This document shows positions 8,234-15,869 of a stretch of DNA of 64,000 nucleotides, piece by piece. Within the stretch, counting starts at the first letter, position 1, and every line of letters begins with the position of its first letter. Made by a program: the position numbers and the translations under genes. The stretch is from Streptomyces pseudovenezuelae. GTDB lineage: Bacteria > Actinomycetota > Actinomycetes > Streptomycetales > Streptomycetaceae. Under the pieces are notes generated by a model that saw only the letters and a list, made by a program, of their open reading frames with translations, was not told the origin of the DNA and did no database searches. Location: positions 701,688 to 765,687 of the forward strand of contig NZ_KQ948146.1 of the NCBI RefSeq assembly GCF_001513955.1, given 5' to 3'.

Positions 8234-8278
8234 TTGACAGAGCGCACCCGGCTGCCAATACTGACTCCCCGTTCAGTA
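8234..8278 (+). promoter_or_regulatory. Promoter and likely TetR operator of the dehydrogenase-TetR operon
   Basis: TTGACA at 8234-8239 and AATACT at 8257-8262 are separated by 17 nt, a good housekeeping-type promoter for the 8302 gene. An inverted repeat TACTGA-N8-TCAGTA (8259-8264 and 8273-8278) overlaps the -10 box and transcript start. This is where a repressor would block transcription. The TetR gene at 9529, in the same operon, is the obvious candidate. Confidence 0.6.
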
Positions 8279-8301
8279 GCCGCCCCACCACCGGAGCCCG
8301 C

Positions 8302-9480
8302 GTGACCACCCCCTTGCTGTCGCTCACCTGGACCGACCACGTCACCGGCCGCCAGGGCTTCCTGGTCGTCGACCGGCTGGTGCGGGGTGTCGCCAGCGGC
8401 GGCCTGCGGATGCGTCCGGGCTGCACGCTGGACGAGGTCGCCGGGCTGGCCCGGGGCATGACCATGAAAGAGGCCCTGCACTACGACCCCGCGGCGCGGT
8501 ACGTCCCGCTGGGCGGGGCGAAGGGCGGCATCGACTGCGACCCCCGGGCCCCGGAGGCGTACCCCCTGCTCGTGCGCTACCTGCGCGCCGTGCGGCCGTA
8601 CGTCGAGAGCTTCTGGACGACCGGCGAGGACCTCGGTCTCAGCCAGGACCTGGTGGACCGGGCGGCGGCGGAGGCAGGTCTGGTCTCCTCGATCCAGGCG
8701 GTCTATCCGCTGCTCGACGACGAGGCCGCGGCGCGGCGGCGGCTCGCGGACGCGTTCGCCGTGGAGGTGGACGGCATCGGACTCGACGAGCTGGCGGGTG
8801 GCTGCGGGGTGGCCGAGTCGGTGCTCGCGGCTCTGGACGCGGCCTCGGTGCCGTACGCGGGCACGCGCGTGGCCGTGCAGGGCCTAGGCACCATGGGCGG
8901 GGCCACGGCCCGTTTCCTCACGCGCGCGGGGCTCACGGTCGTGGCCGTCGCCGACATCAAAGGCACCGTGTACCACCCCGCGGGGCTCGACGTGGAGGCG
9001 CTGCTGGCGGCCCGGGACGCCCACGGCACCGTGGACCGCTCGGCCCTGCGCCCCGCCGACCGCGAACTGCCCGGTGATGCCTGGCTGTCGCTCGACGTGG
9101 AGGTACTCGTGCCGGCCGCGGTCTCGTACGCGATCGACACCGGCAACCAGGAGCGGATCCGGGCCCGTTGGATCGTCGAGGCGGCCAACATGCCGGTGCT
9201 GCCCGCGGCGGAGGCGCTGCTGGCCGCGCGCGGGGTGACCGTACTGCCGGACGTGGTGGTCAACTCCGGGACGAACGCATGGTGGTGGTGGACCCTCTTC
9301 GGGGACATCGGAGCGGACGCGGACGAGGCCTTCACCCACATACGACGTTCCATGCGCGGCCTGGTCGAGCAGTTGCTGGCGCGTGCGGAGGCGGACGGCA
9401 CCTCGCCGCGCGCCGCCGCGCACGCGCTGGTCGCCGACCGGTTGCCGGTGATCGCGGAGCGGTTCGGCCGGTACCGCTGA
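8302..9480 (+). CDS. Glu/Leu/Phe/Val dehydrogenase family protein
   Basis: A 392-residue NAD(P)-dependent amino acid dehydrogenase of the ELFV family, which reversibly deaminates an amino acid to its 2-oxo acid. The catalytic lysine motif GGAKGG is at 71-76 and the Rossmann motif GLGTMGG at 194-200. VVNSGTNAWWWW near residue 320 corresponds to the family's conserved late motif. Length is nearer leucine/valine dehydrogenases than glutamate dehydrogenases, but the exact substrate cannot be read. GTG start with CGGAG upstream. The TetR gene follows after 48 nt on the same strand, and a palindrome overlaps the promoter, so substrate-responsive repression is likely. Confidence 0.85.
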   Translation: MTTPLLSLTWTDHVTGRQGFLVVDRLVRGVASGGLRMRPGCTLDEVAGLARGMTMKEALHYDPAARYVPLGGAKGGIDCDPRAPEAYPLLVRYLRAVRPYVESFWTTGEDLGLSQDLVDRAAAEAGLVSSIQAVYPLLDDEAAARRRLADAFAVEVDGIGLDELAGGCGVAESVLAALDAASVPYAGTRVAVQGLGTMGGATARFLTRAGLTVVAVADIKGTVYHPAGLDVEALLAARDAHGTVDRSALRPADRELPGDAWLSLDVEVLVPAAVSYAIDTGNQERIRARWIVEAANMPVLPAAEALLAARGVTVLPDVVVNSGTNAWWWWTLFGDIGADADEAFTHIRRSMRGLVEQLLARAEADGTSPRAAAHALVADRLPVIAERFGRYR

Positions 9481-9528
9481 CCTGGCCCGTCACGCGGCGC
9501 CCCCAGGGGGACGGATTAGGGTGAGCCC

Positions 9529-10137
9529 GTGGCGAGAGTGCGGTTGACAGTGGCCGAGCGGCGCGAGGAGCTGCTGCGGGCCGCCATCGAGCAGATCGAG
9601 GCGCGGGGCGTGGCGGCCGTCAGGATCGCCGACGTGGCCGCGGCGCTCGGGGTGAGCAGTGCCCTGGTGCTCTATCACTTCTCCACGAAGGAGAAGCTGG
9701 TCGCCGCCGCGTTCACCTACGCCGCCGAGGAGGACCTGGCCCGTCTGCGCAAGCTCCTCGGCCGTCGCACCAGCGCCCTGCGCCGGCTCCGGTCGGCCGT
9801 GCGCTGGTACGCCCCGACGGGCCAGGCCAAGGGCTGGCGGCTGTGGATCGAGGGCTGGGCGGTGGCCCTGCGCGAACCGGCGCTCCAGGAGGTCACCCGC
9901 GACCTCGACCGACGCTGGAAGGCGGCGCTCACCGAGGTGATCGCCGAGGGCGTGGCCGCGGGCGAGTTCCCCTGCCCGGACCCGGAGGCCAGCGCGCTGC
10001 GCCTCACTGCGCTCCTGGACGGCCTGGCGGTCCAACTGACGTCCTACGCGGGCGCGGTGGCCAGGTCGCGGGCCCAGGAGTGGGTGGACGAGGCCCTGGC
10101 GCGGGAGCTCGGGCTGGACGGCGCGGGGCCCGCCTGA
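9529..10137 (+). CDS. TetR family transcriptional regulator
   Basis: A 202-residue repressor with an N-terminal TetR helix-turn-helix (about residues 8-55: RREELLRAAIEQIEARGVAA, then VSSALVLYHFSTKEKLVAAA). The C-terminal helical region is of the BetI-like type (WRLWIEGWAVALREP). It sits 48 nt downstream of the amino acid dehydrogenase gene, probably in one transcript, with a strong hairpin 7 nt after its stop. The inverted repeat TACTGA-N8-TCAGTA over the operon promoter is its likely operator, making this a feedback-controlled two-gene unit. Ligand unknown, perhaps the dehydrogenase substrate or product. Confidence 0.88.
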   Translation: MARVRLTVAERREELLRAAIEQIEARGVAAVRIADVAAALGVSSALVLYHFSTKEKLVAAAFTYAAEEDLARLRKLLGRRTSALRRLRSAVRWYAPTGQAKGWRLWIEGWAVALREPALQEVTRDLDRRWKAALTEVIAEGVAAGEFPCPDPEASALRLTALLDGLAVQLTSYAGAVARSRAQEWVDEALARELGLDGAGPA

Positions 10138-10143
10138 CAGCGG

Positions 10144-10167
10144 CACCCGGGCCGGGCCGCCCGGGTG
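10144..10167 (+). terminator. Terminator after the TetR gene
   Basis: CACCCGGG and CCCGGGTG form an 8-bp perfect stem around an 8-nt loop, starting 6 nt after the stop codon. The stem is all but two GC pairs, with no U-tract, typical of streptomycete terminators. Confidence 0.7.
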
Positions 10168-10297
10168 GACGACCCGGCCCCGGACGCCGGGCGAAACCCG
10201 CCCCGACCGGTCCGGGACCCGCAGGGCCCGGTTGGCCAGGGTGCTCGAACCGCGGGCGTGCCGCACCAGCTCGCGCCCTATGTCACCGACGGCCGGT

Positions 10298-11116
10298 TCA
10301 AGCCACCTTGGCGATGCGCGTCTTGATGTCGTCCGGCGACAGCACACCCTTGGCGGTCACATGGTCCCCGGAGGACTCCCCCCGCAGCCGGCGCCCGATC
10401 CACGGCACCAGGAACTCACGAGCCCAGTGCACGTCGTCCCGCCGCACGTCCAGCGGCCCGCGAGGGGGAAGCGGCGGCCAGGGCTGGTCCGGGTCCGCCG
10501 GGACCTCCAGGCCCAGTACCTGTCCCGCGCGCAGGGCCACGCGCGTGTGCCCCTCGGGAGAGAGGTGCAGCCGGTCGTTGTCCCAGGCCCGCCGGTCCTG
10601 GATGGTCTTCAGGGACCACAGGTCGAGCACCGGGCATCCGTACCGGTCGGCGACGGCCCGCACATGCCCGTTGTACGTGGCGATCTTGCCGCGCAGATGC
10701 TTGAGCACGGGCACACCACGGGTGTCGAAGCCGGTCGTCACCATGACGGTGCCGCACGCCTGCGTGAGCCGGGCGATGGCCCGCTCGAAGCGTTCGGCGA
10801 CCTCGTCGGGGTCGGTGCCGGGACGGATGATGTCGTTGCCGCCGGCGCAGAACGACACCAGGTCCGGTGCCAGTTCGACGGCCTGCGGAAGCTGGTCCTC
10901 GACGATCTGGTCGAGCAGCTTCCCGCGTACGGCGAGATTGCTGTACCTGAAGTCGCCTTCGGGCCGGCGGTCCGCGAGAAGTACCGCGAACCGGTCGGCC
11001 CAGCCGACGAACGCCCCGTCAGGGCCGGGGTCGCCGACGCCCTCGGTGAAGCTGTCCCCCACCGCCACGTACGACCCGATCACTGAGCTGCTGTCATTCT
11101 TCGAATCGTCTGCCAC
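10298..11116 (-). CDS. SGNH/GDSL hydrolase family protein
   Basis: A 272-residue serine hydrolase of the SGNH fold, probably an esterase or lipase. Block I GDSFTEG places the catalytic Ser at 22. The block II glycine is in LAVRGK (about 61-66), block III AGGND places Asn at 94, and block V DNDRLHL gives Asp181 and His184. There is no signal peptide, so it likely acts inside the cell; the substrate is unknown. A promoter with a 17-nt spacer lies about 65 bp upstream. It precedes the DUF6250 gene region on the same strand but is separated by the 112-bp gap and transcribed away from it. Confidence 0.88.
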   Translation of the reverse strand: MADDSKNDSSSVIGSYVAVGDSFTEGVGDPGPDGAFVGWADRFAVLLADRRPEGDFRYSNLAVRGKLLDQIVEDQLPQAVELAPDLVSFCAGGNDIIRPGTDPDEVAERFERAIARLTQACGTVMVTTGFDTRGVPVLKHLRGKIATYNGHVRAVADRYGCPVLDLWSLKTIQDRRAWDNDRLHLSPEGHTRVALRAGQVLGLEVPADPDQPWPPLPPRGPLDVRRDDVHWAREFLVPWIGRRLRGESSGDHVTAKGVLSPDDIKTRIAKVA

Positions 11117-11180
11117 AGCCGTTCATGATTCACCTTCGAATGTGACCTACGCGACCGTAGGAAGGACTTGACGGGCGGTG

Positions 11181-11209
11181 AGATAAGCCACTCCTAAAGT
11201 GTTGGCCAA
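11181..11209 (-). promoter_or_regulatory. Promoter of the GDSL hydrolase gene
   Basis: Read on the minus strand, TTGGCC (11209-11204) and TTATCT (11186-11181) are separated by 17 nt. This gives a leader of roughly 60 nt before the ATG at 11116. Both boxes are close to the housekeeping sigma consensus. Prediction by eye. Confidence 0.5.
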
Positions 11210-11228
11210 ACTAGGAATAGCCCTCTCA

Positions 11229-11945
11229 TCAGGAATGTTGACGCTGCGACCGCCACACCCGGAAGTCACTGATCCGGAAGTGGCTCCAGGTGGTACGGAA
11301 CGCGAAGTGCCCCCTCGTGTAAGGCTCCGGGTCGGTGTAGTCGAAGACGAGCCGTCCGTTGTTCCACCACTGCACCCGGGAGCCGTCGGAGACGATCCGC
11401 ACCCGGTTCGGCTCGTTCGCGACCAGCAGCGGCTCGGTGTAGTCGTAGATCAGCGGCCGCACACCGGATTCCCCGACGTAGCGGCGCAGCCGTGTCGTGG
11501 TGTTGTAGTTGGCGCCGTAGCCGGAGTAGTACGTCTTCAGGTAGTCGTACTCCGCGAGCGCCCCGCCCCGGGGGACGGCGAAGAGGTCGTCGGGGGACCG
11601 GACGTCGACCGCGTTCCAGAAGTTGTTCAGGTCGGACACCCGGTCGTTGACCCCGCCCGCGGACACGGGCGTGGCGGTGTACTCCACGACGTACGGTCCG
11701 GCGAGCGGCTGTCTGAACCAGATCGTCGCACCGGCCGGCACGTCGACCTCCAGGATCCCGCGCCGCGCGGTCACCGTGCCGCCCTGCTCCAGTTCGACGG
11801 CCCAGCGGCCGAGGCCGTGGCGGAAGTCGTCGTGCGCGAGGAGGCGGCGGTGGCGGGGCGAGGCGTTCGCGGCGGCCGCGGGGGCGAGGGCGGCCAGGGC
11901 GGCGCCGGCGGCCAGGGCTCCGAAGGCTCTGCGCGTGGTCGTCAT
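11229..11945 (-). CDS. Secreted DUF6250 protein, YesU-like
   Basis: A 238-residue exported protein. The first 28 residues form a signal peptide with a twin-arginine-like TTRRAF start and an Ala-rich hydrophobic core ending ANA. The mature part is a beta-rich domain (DDFRHGLGRWAVELEQGG, DLNNFWNAVDVRSPDDLF, YYSGYGANYNTTTRLRRY, WWNNGRLVFDYTDP) that I recognise as DUF6250. The family is related to Bacillus YesU from the rhamnogalacturonan-use locus and folds like a lectin or glycosidase. A role in plant polysaccharide use is inferred. An AAGCGCTT palindrome about 47 bp upstream suggests LacI-family control, consistent with a carbohydrate-regulated gene. Confidence 0.75.
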   Translation of the reverse strand: MTTTRRAFGALAAGAALAALAPAAAANASPRHRRLLAHDDFRHGLGRWAVELEQGGTVTARRGILEVDVPAGATIWFRQPLAGPYVVEYTATPVSAGGVNDRVSDLNNFWNAVDVRSPDDLFAVPRGGALAEYDYLKTYYSGYGANYNTTTRLRRYVGESGVRPLIYDYTEPLLVANEPNRVRIVSDGSRVQWWNNGRLVFDYTDPEPYTRGHFAFRTTWSHFRISDFRVWRSQRQHS

Positions 11946-11990
11946 GGCGGACGGTTCCTTCCGGGAGGGGGATGAACTCCGAAGCCGTTA

Positions 11991-12003
11991 GAAAGCGCTT
12001 GCG
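11991..12003. promoter_or_regulatory. LacI-family-type operator upstream of the DUF6250 gene
   Basis: GAAAGCGCTTGCG contains the palindromic core AAGCGCTT, which resembles operators of LacI/GalR repressors that control sugar genes in Streptomyces. It lies 46-58 bp before the start codon, where it could overlap the promoter. The repressor gene is not in the window. Confidence 0.5.
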
Positions 12004-12150
12004 CGGCAACGGAGTTCACTGTGCCCCGCCCCTCCCTCCCCTGTCGACGCTCCGAGCGCACCTGCCACAGGAACGCAACGAAGCGATCATGACGACACGA
12101 ACACGCCCGGGCGGCATCGCGCTCCCACCCGAACGGCGAAACGCCGCAAC

Positions 12151-12190
12151 ACCGAAGGCCGGACCCGGGGATCGGGGTCCGGCCTTCGGT
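12151..12190 (-). terminator. Terminator of the M23 peptidase gene
   Basis: A perfect 16-bp stem (ACCGAAGGCCGGACCC / GGGTCCGGCCTTCGGT) around an 8-nt loop begins 18 nt after the M23 stop codon. It is the strongest hairpin in the window and would separate the M23 transcript from the DUF6250 promoter region. Confidence 0.88.
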
Positions 12191-12207
12191 GGCACAGGGG
12201 GGCGTCG

Positions 12208-13116
12208 TCAGCCGACGGCGACGCCCTTCGAGCGGAGGTAGGAGACCGGGTCCACGTCCGAGCCGTAGTCCGGGGTGGTGCGGATCTCGAAGTGCAGGTG
12301 CGGCCCTGTCACATTGCCGGTCGCACCGGAGAGGCCGATCTGCTGGCCCCCGGTCACGGTCTGGCCGGCCGAGACGGAGAGCTGGGAGAGGTGGGCGTAC
12401 TGCGCGTAGTAGCCGTCGGCCAGCTTGATGACGACCTGGTTGCCGTAGGCGCCGCCCCAGCCCGCGGAGACGACCGTGCCCGCGCCGACGGCCTTGAGCG
12501 AGGTGCCGGTCGGGACGACGAAGTCGACGCCGGTGTGGTAGCCGCTGGACCACATGCTGCCCGCGACGCGGTAGCCGGTGCCGATGGTGGCGCCGCCGAC
12601 CGGGAGGGTGAAGCCGCTGGAGCTGCCGGTGTCGGAGCTCTGGGTGGCGGTCGTCGACTTCGAGGACGACTGCTTCGGCTCGGCCTTCTCGGTCCTCGCC
12701 GAGGAGGAGGATCCGGTCTTCGCCGTGCCCGCCTTGGCCTTCTTGCCGATCGAGAGCTTCAGGCCGGGGTGGATCAGCGACGGGTCGTCACCGACGGCCG
12801 CGCGGTTGTCGGCGTACAGCTTCTTCCAGCCACCGCTGACGTTCTGCTCGTCGGCGATCTTCGAAAGATAGTCGCCGGCCCGCACCGAATAGGTGCGCAC
12901 CGTCGAGGTCTTGGCGGCAGCCTTCTTTTCGGCGGACTTCTGCGCCACGGGAAGTGACTGAACGACCTTTTCCGAAACGGACTGCGGGGTGGCGGCGTGC
13001 GCGCCGGTGGCTCCCATGAGCGGAAGGGCGAGCGCGGCACCCCCGGTTCCGGCGACGGCGATCGAGCGGGTGAAACGCTGGGACTTCGGACGGCGGTGCT
13101 TACCCTTCGCGGGCAT
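12208..13116 (-). CDS. LysM and M23-domain cell wall peptidase
   Basis: A 302-residue secreted peptidoglycan hydrolase. A basic N-terminus and hydrophobic core end at AHAA (about residue 42). A LysM peptidoglycan-binding domain spans about 75-122 (TYSVRAGDYLSKIADEQ). A Ser/Lys/Thr-rich linker follows, then an M23 zinc endopeptidase domain at about 168-295 with H194-x3-D198 (HTGVD) and HLH at 273-275. The ATG at 13116 has GAGAGGAA upstream; frames extending further 5' run through the riboswitch. A c-di-AMP riboswitch fills the leader, as known for resuscitation and wall-hydrolase genes in Streptomyces. Expression should fall when c-di-AMP is high. Confidence 0.92.
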   Translation of the reverse strand: MPAKGKHRRPKSQRFTRSIAVAGTGGAALALPLMGATGAHAATPQSVSEKVVQSLPVAQKSAEKKAAAKTSTVRTYSVRAGDYLSKIADEQNVSGGWKKLYADNRAAVGDDPSLIHPGLKLSIGKKAKAGTAKTGSSSSARTEKAEPKQSSSKSTTATQSSDTGSSSGFTLPVGGATIGTGYRVAGSMWSSGYHTGVDFVVPTGTSLKAVGAGTVVSAGWGGAYGNQVVIKLADGYYAQYAHLSQLSVSAGQTVTGGQQIGLSGATGNVTGPHLHFEIRTTPDYGSDVDPVSYLRSKGVAVG

Positions 13117-13125
13117 GACGAATTC

Positions 13126-13268
13126 CTCTCCGGCGCCTGCGAGGTGAGCTGTCGGGTGCGGGCTGGAGATGCCCGGCCGCGCCGAGACGCGACTTAACCC
13201 CAAGCCGTTCCGGAGACCGGAACAGGCGGTGATACCTGTGGGTCCCCCGCTCCTGCCGTGCACGGGTG
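13126..13268 (-). ncRNA. c-di-AMP (ydaO/yuaA) riboswitch
   Basis: The minus-strand leader of the M23 gene carries the hallmarks of the ydaO-type aptamer as found in Streptomyces. The 5' block is CACGGCAGGAGCGGGGGACC at about 13260-13241. A TTCCGGTCTCCGGAA helix follows near 13220-13206. The 3' block is CACCCGACAGCTCACCTCGC, at about 13157-13138. The ATG follows within about 10 nt of the aptamer end. In Streptomyces this class controls cell wall hydrolases and binding of c-di-AMP turns expression off. Boundaries are approximate. Confidence 0.85.
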
Positions 13269-13326
13269 AGTGAGTGTGGGGAATCCGTTCGGCGGCAGGA
13301 TTGGGCGTCCGACCGGATCGGTGGCG

Positions 13327-13356
13327 AACGTAAACGAGCAAGACGCAAAGGGACAA
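13327..13356 (-). promoter_or_regulatory. Promoter for the riboswitch-M23 transcript
   Basis: On the minus strand TTGTCC (13356-13351) and TACGTT (13332-13327) are 18 nt apart. The transcript would start near 13320, about 50 nt before the aptamer, giving a leader of about 200 nt. Prediction by eye. Confidence 0.4.
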
Positions 13357-13460
13357 GTGAGAGGTTGCCCGTGCAGTCGTTTCTCTTGATCCCCTATGGG
13401 AATTACCGGTCACCCTGCGTGAATCGGACGGCCTTGATGCGACTGAATTCCCTTGTTGAA

Positions 13461-13534
13461 CCTGTGAATTACGTGAACATGACGGGCGACACACCGTCAC
13501 GGCTATGACGCTCCTCACGTCACGAATTCACAGG
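13461..13534. repeat. Long imperfect inverted repeat between the M23 and alpha-galactosidase genes
   Basis: CCTGTGAATTACGTGA (13461-13476) pairs with TCACGAATTCACAGG (13520-13534) over 15 bp with one bulged A. Inside lies a smaller GACGG/CCGTC pair (13481-13485 and 13494-13498). It is AT-richer than its surroundings. It could terminate the alpha-galactosidase transcript (stop at 13587) or be a regulatory site. Otherwise the stretch 13357-13586 holds nothing recognisable. Confidence 0.5.
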
Positions 13535-13586
13535 AACCCTCACCCCGGGCGGAGTTGGAAGGAAGCCGCCAATTCGGACAGAAACC

Positions 13587-15662
13587 CTAGATACGACGCA
13601 GCCGGATAACCGTCGCATCGAGGTCACCGCGCAAGCCGGTACGCAGTCCGTGATGCTGCAGTACGACCCCTCGGTACACTTCGCCCGTTTCGAGGCATTC
13701 GTACGACGCTGTCGGGTCGATCCCGCGCAGCCGCAGCGAGGGAACGGGCTCGCCGTACTTCTGCGCCTGAAGCCAGGCGAGGACGACGGTCTCGTCCCCG
13801 AGGACGTACTGCACCGCGCTCAGCCCGCCCCGCGGAGGCCGCAGCCGGTAGAGGTCGCCCTGCTGCACCAGCGGCCTGATCTCCTTGTAGAGACTCACCC
13901 AGCGACCGGCTTCGGCGAGCTCCTCCTCGGTCCACTCCGTGAGGTCCCCGCCGACTCCGAGCACCCCGGCCATCGCACTCACGAACCGGAACCGCAGCGA
14001 GCTCACCCGACCGTTGAGCTGGGTGTTGGGGCTGTCGGTCACCCAGGCGGCCATCACGCGCGCGGGATGGATCTGGCTGAACCCGTCCTGAATGGCGAGC
14101 CGGTCTAGCGGGTCGGTGTTGTCCGAGGTCCACACCTGGTCGGTACGGCTGAGCACCCCGAGGTCGATCCGGCCGCCGCCCCCCGAGCAGGACTCGAAGG
14201 CCACGCCAGGGTGAGCCTCCCGCAGCCGGTCCAGCAGTGCGTAGAGGCCGCGCACATGGTCGACCCACAGGCGCTGCGGATAGGACTCGCCGGGCCACCC
14301 CGCGTCCGTGAAGCAGCGGTTGAAGTCCCACTTCACATAGTCGATCGGGGCCGAGGAGAGCAGGGTGTCGAGCTGCTCCCACAGATACTCCTGGACGTCC
14401 TCGCGCGCGAGGTTCAGTACGAGTTGATTGCGGAACTCCGTCCGCTTTCGTCCCGTCTGGTGCTGCACCCAGTCGGGGTGGGCGCGATACAGCTCGCTGT
14501 CCGGGTTGACCATCTCCGGCTCGACCCAGATGCCGAACTGCATGCCGAGCTCGCGCACGTGGTCGCCGAGCGGCTTGAGGCCGGAGGGGAAGCGGTCGGG
14601 GTTGGGCGACCAATCGCCGAGGCCGGCCCGGTCACTGGTGCGGGTACCGAACCAGCCGTCGTCGACCACGAACAGCTCGACGCCCATGGCCGCGGCCCGC
14701 CGGGCGAGGGTGCGCTGCTGCTCCTCGGAGATGTCGAAGTTCGTGGCCTCCCAGGAGTTGAACAGCACGGGCCGGTCCTGGTCCGCGGCCGGGATGACGT
14801 AGGCCCGCTGGTAGGCGTGCCAGGCGCGGCTCGCGCCGCCGAAGCCGCCGTCGCTCCACAGACCGGCGAAGACAGGGGTCGTGAAGGACTCGCCGGCCGC
14901 CAGCCGGAACAGCCCCGAGTCGTCGTATCCGGCGCCTCCGGTGATCTGCACGCGCGCGTCGGGCAGTTGCGCCACGGCGATCCGCCAGGACCCCGACCAG
15001 CCGAGTGCGACTCCGTAGACCTCGCCCCGCTCCTCGGTGGCGTCGGTGTCGAGCGCCACCCACGGCAGGTGCTGGTGCCCGGTGTGACCGCGGCGGCTGC
15101 CGATGACCTTCTCGCCGTAGGTGAGCGGGGTCCGGGTGAGCAGCGACTCGGCGGCCCAGCGGCCGTGCAGCTGGGACAGCCGCCAGCCGTCCTCGCGGTC
15201 GGGCAGGGTCCAGGTGGCGGAGTCGGCGCGCAGCAGCTCGACCGGGTCAGGGCCCTGGTTGTCCAGGGTCACCCAGCGCTCCAGGACGTCGTCACGCATC
15301 CGGTAGTGCAGCGTGATGCCCAGCCCGCCGTCGCGGAACCGCAGCCGCAGTTCGTCGCCCTCGGTCTCGTACGCCTCGAAGCCCCACTCGGTGCCGCGCC
15401 GCTCGTCGGTGCGCACGGACAGGGCGGGGCGGGTGAAGCGGGGACCGCCCTCGACGGGGTACTCCTCGCGGCCGTCGAGCGGGGCCTCGAAGGGCCAGTA
15501 GTCGGGAAGCGGCCGGACGGCGAGGGCCTCGGCGTCCGCCACGGTGATCCTCGGACCCCAGTGCAGGTGCAGCAGCTCGTCCTCGGCGGTGAGGTGCAGG
15601 GCGTAACTGCTGGCCGGCCCGGACAGAATCCACGTACGGCCGTTCTCGGCGATCTCCAGCAT
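13587..15662 (-). CDS. Alpha-galactosidase, glycoside hydrolase family 36
   Basis: A 691-residue GH36 enzyme that removes terminal alpha-galactose, as from melibiose and raffinose sugars, by a retaining mechanism. The N-terminal half is a beta-sandwich domain. The catalytic TIM barrel contains FVVDDGWFG (332-339), the nucleophile in DYVKWDFNR (Asp446) and the acid/base in SDNTDPLD (Asp514), with ESCSGGGGR at 490-498 forming the conserved galactose-binding loop. There is no signal peptide, so it likely acts on imported oligosaccharides. GAGGAAG precedes the ATG at 15662. It stands alone with no transporter beside it. Upstream direct repeats (AACAGGTGC at 15683 and 15693) may matter for control. 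Confidence 0.92.
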   Translation of the reverse strand: MLEIAENGRTWILSGPASSYALHLTAEDELLHLHWGPRITVADAEALAVRPLPDYWPFEAPLDGREEYPVEGGPRFTRPALSVRTDERRGTEWGFEAYETEGDELRLRFRDGGLGITLHYRMRDDVLERWVTLDNQGPDPVELLRADSATWTLPDREDGWRLSQLHGRWAAESLLTRTPLTYGEKVIGSRRGHTGHQHLPWVALDTDATEERGEVYGVALGWSGSWRIAVAQLPDARVQITGGAGYDDSGLFRLAAGESFTTPVFAGLWSDGGFGGASRAWHAYQRAYVIPAADQDRPVLFNSWEATNFDISEEQQRTLARRAAAMGVELFVVDDGWFGTRTSDRAGLGDWSPNPDRFPSGLKPLGDHVRELGMQFGIWVEPEMVNPDSELYRAHPDWVQHQTGRKRTEFRNQLVLNLAREDVQEYLWEQLDTLLSSAPIDYVKWDFNRCFTDAGWPGESYPQRLWVDHVRGLYALLDRLREAHPGVAFESCSGGGGRIDLGVLSRTDQVWTSDNTDPLDRLAIQDGFSQIHPARVMAAWVTDSPNTQLNGRVSSLRFRFVSAMAGVLGVGGDLTEWTEEELAEAGRWVSLYKEIRPLVQQGDLYRLRPPRGGLSAVQYVLGDETVVLAWLQAQKYGEPVPSLRLRGIDPTASYECLETGEVYRGVVLQHHGLRTGLRGDLDATVIRLRRI

Positions 15663-15748
15663 GGTGCTTCCTCACAGATCCGAACAGGTGCCAACAGGTG
15701 CGCTCAGGCCCCAACATCATCAAGGGCGGATGGCCCTGGCTGCAACGG

Positions 15749-15790
15749 CTGTGGACAAGTCATTGCCGGCCCTGTGGACAACTCATTGCC
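15749..15790. repeat. Two 19-bp direct repeats containing DnaA-box-like sequences
   Basis: CTGTGGACAAGTCATTGCC (15749-15767) and CTGTGGACAACTCATTGCC (15772-15790) differ at one position and have a 23-bp period. Each contains TGTGGACAA, the exact complement of the Streptomyces DnaA box TTGTCCACA. They lie in the divergent gap between the alpha-galactosidase and tyrosine phosphatase genes. Confidence 0.65.
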
Positions 15791-15869
15791 CCAGGAACCC
15801 ATGTCGTATCGTCGAGAGCGTGCCCCGCCGACGAGCCGCGTCGGCGGAGCCCGGCTGGGAGGAGCCCCC

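Noticed and set aside
14211..15869. 550-codon upstream extension of the tyrosine phosphatase frame
   Set aside because: It lies antisense to the alpha-galactosidase gene, and its translation has no family signal. The GTG at 15870 has a strong ribosome binding site and begins the recognisable domain.
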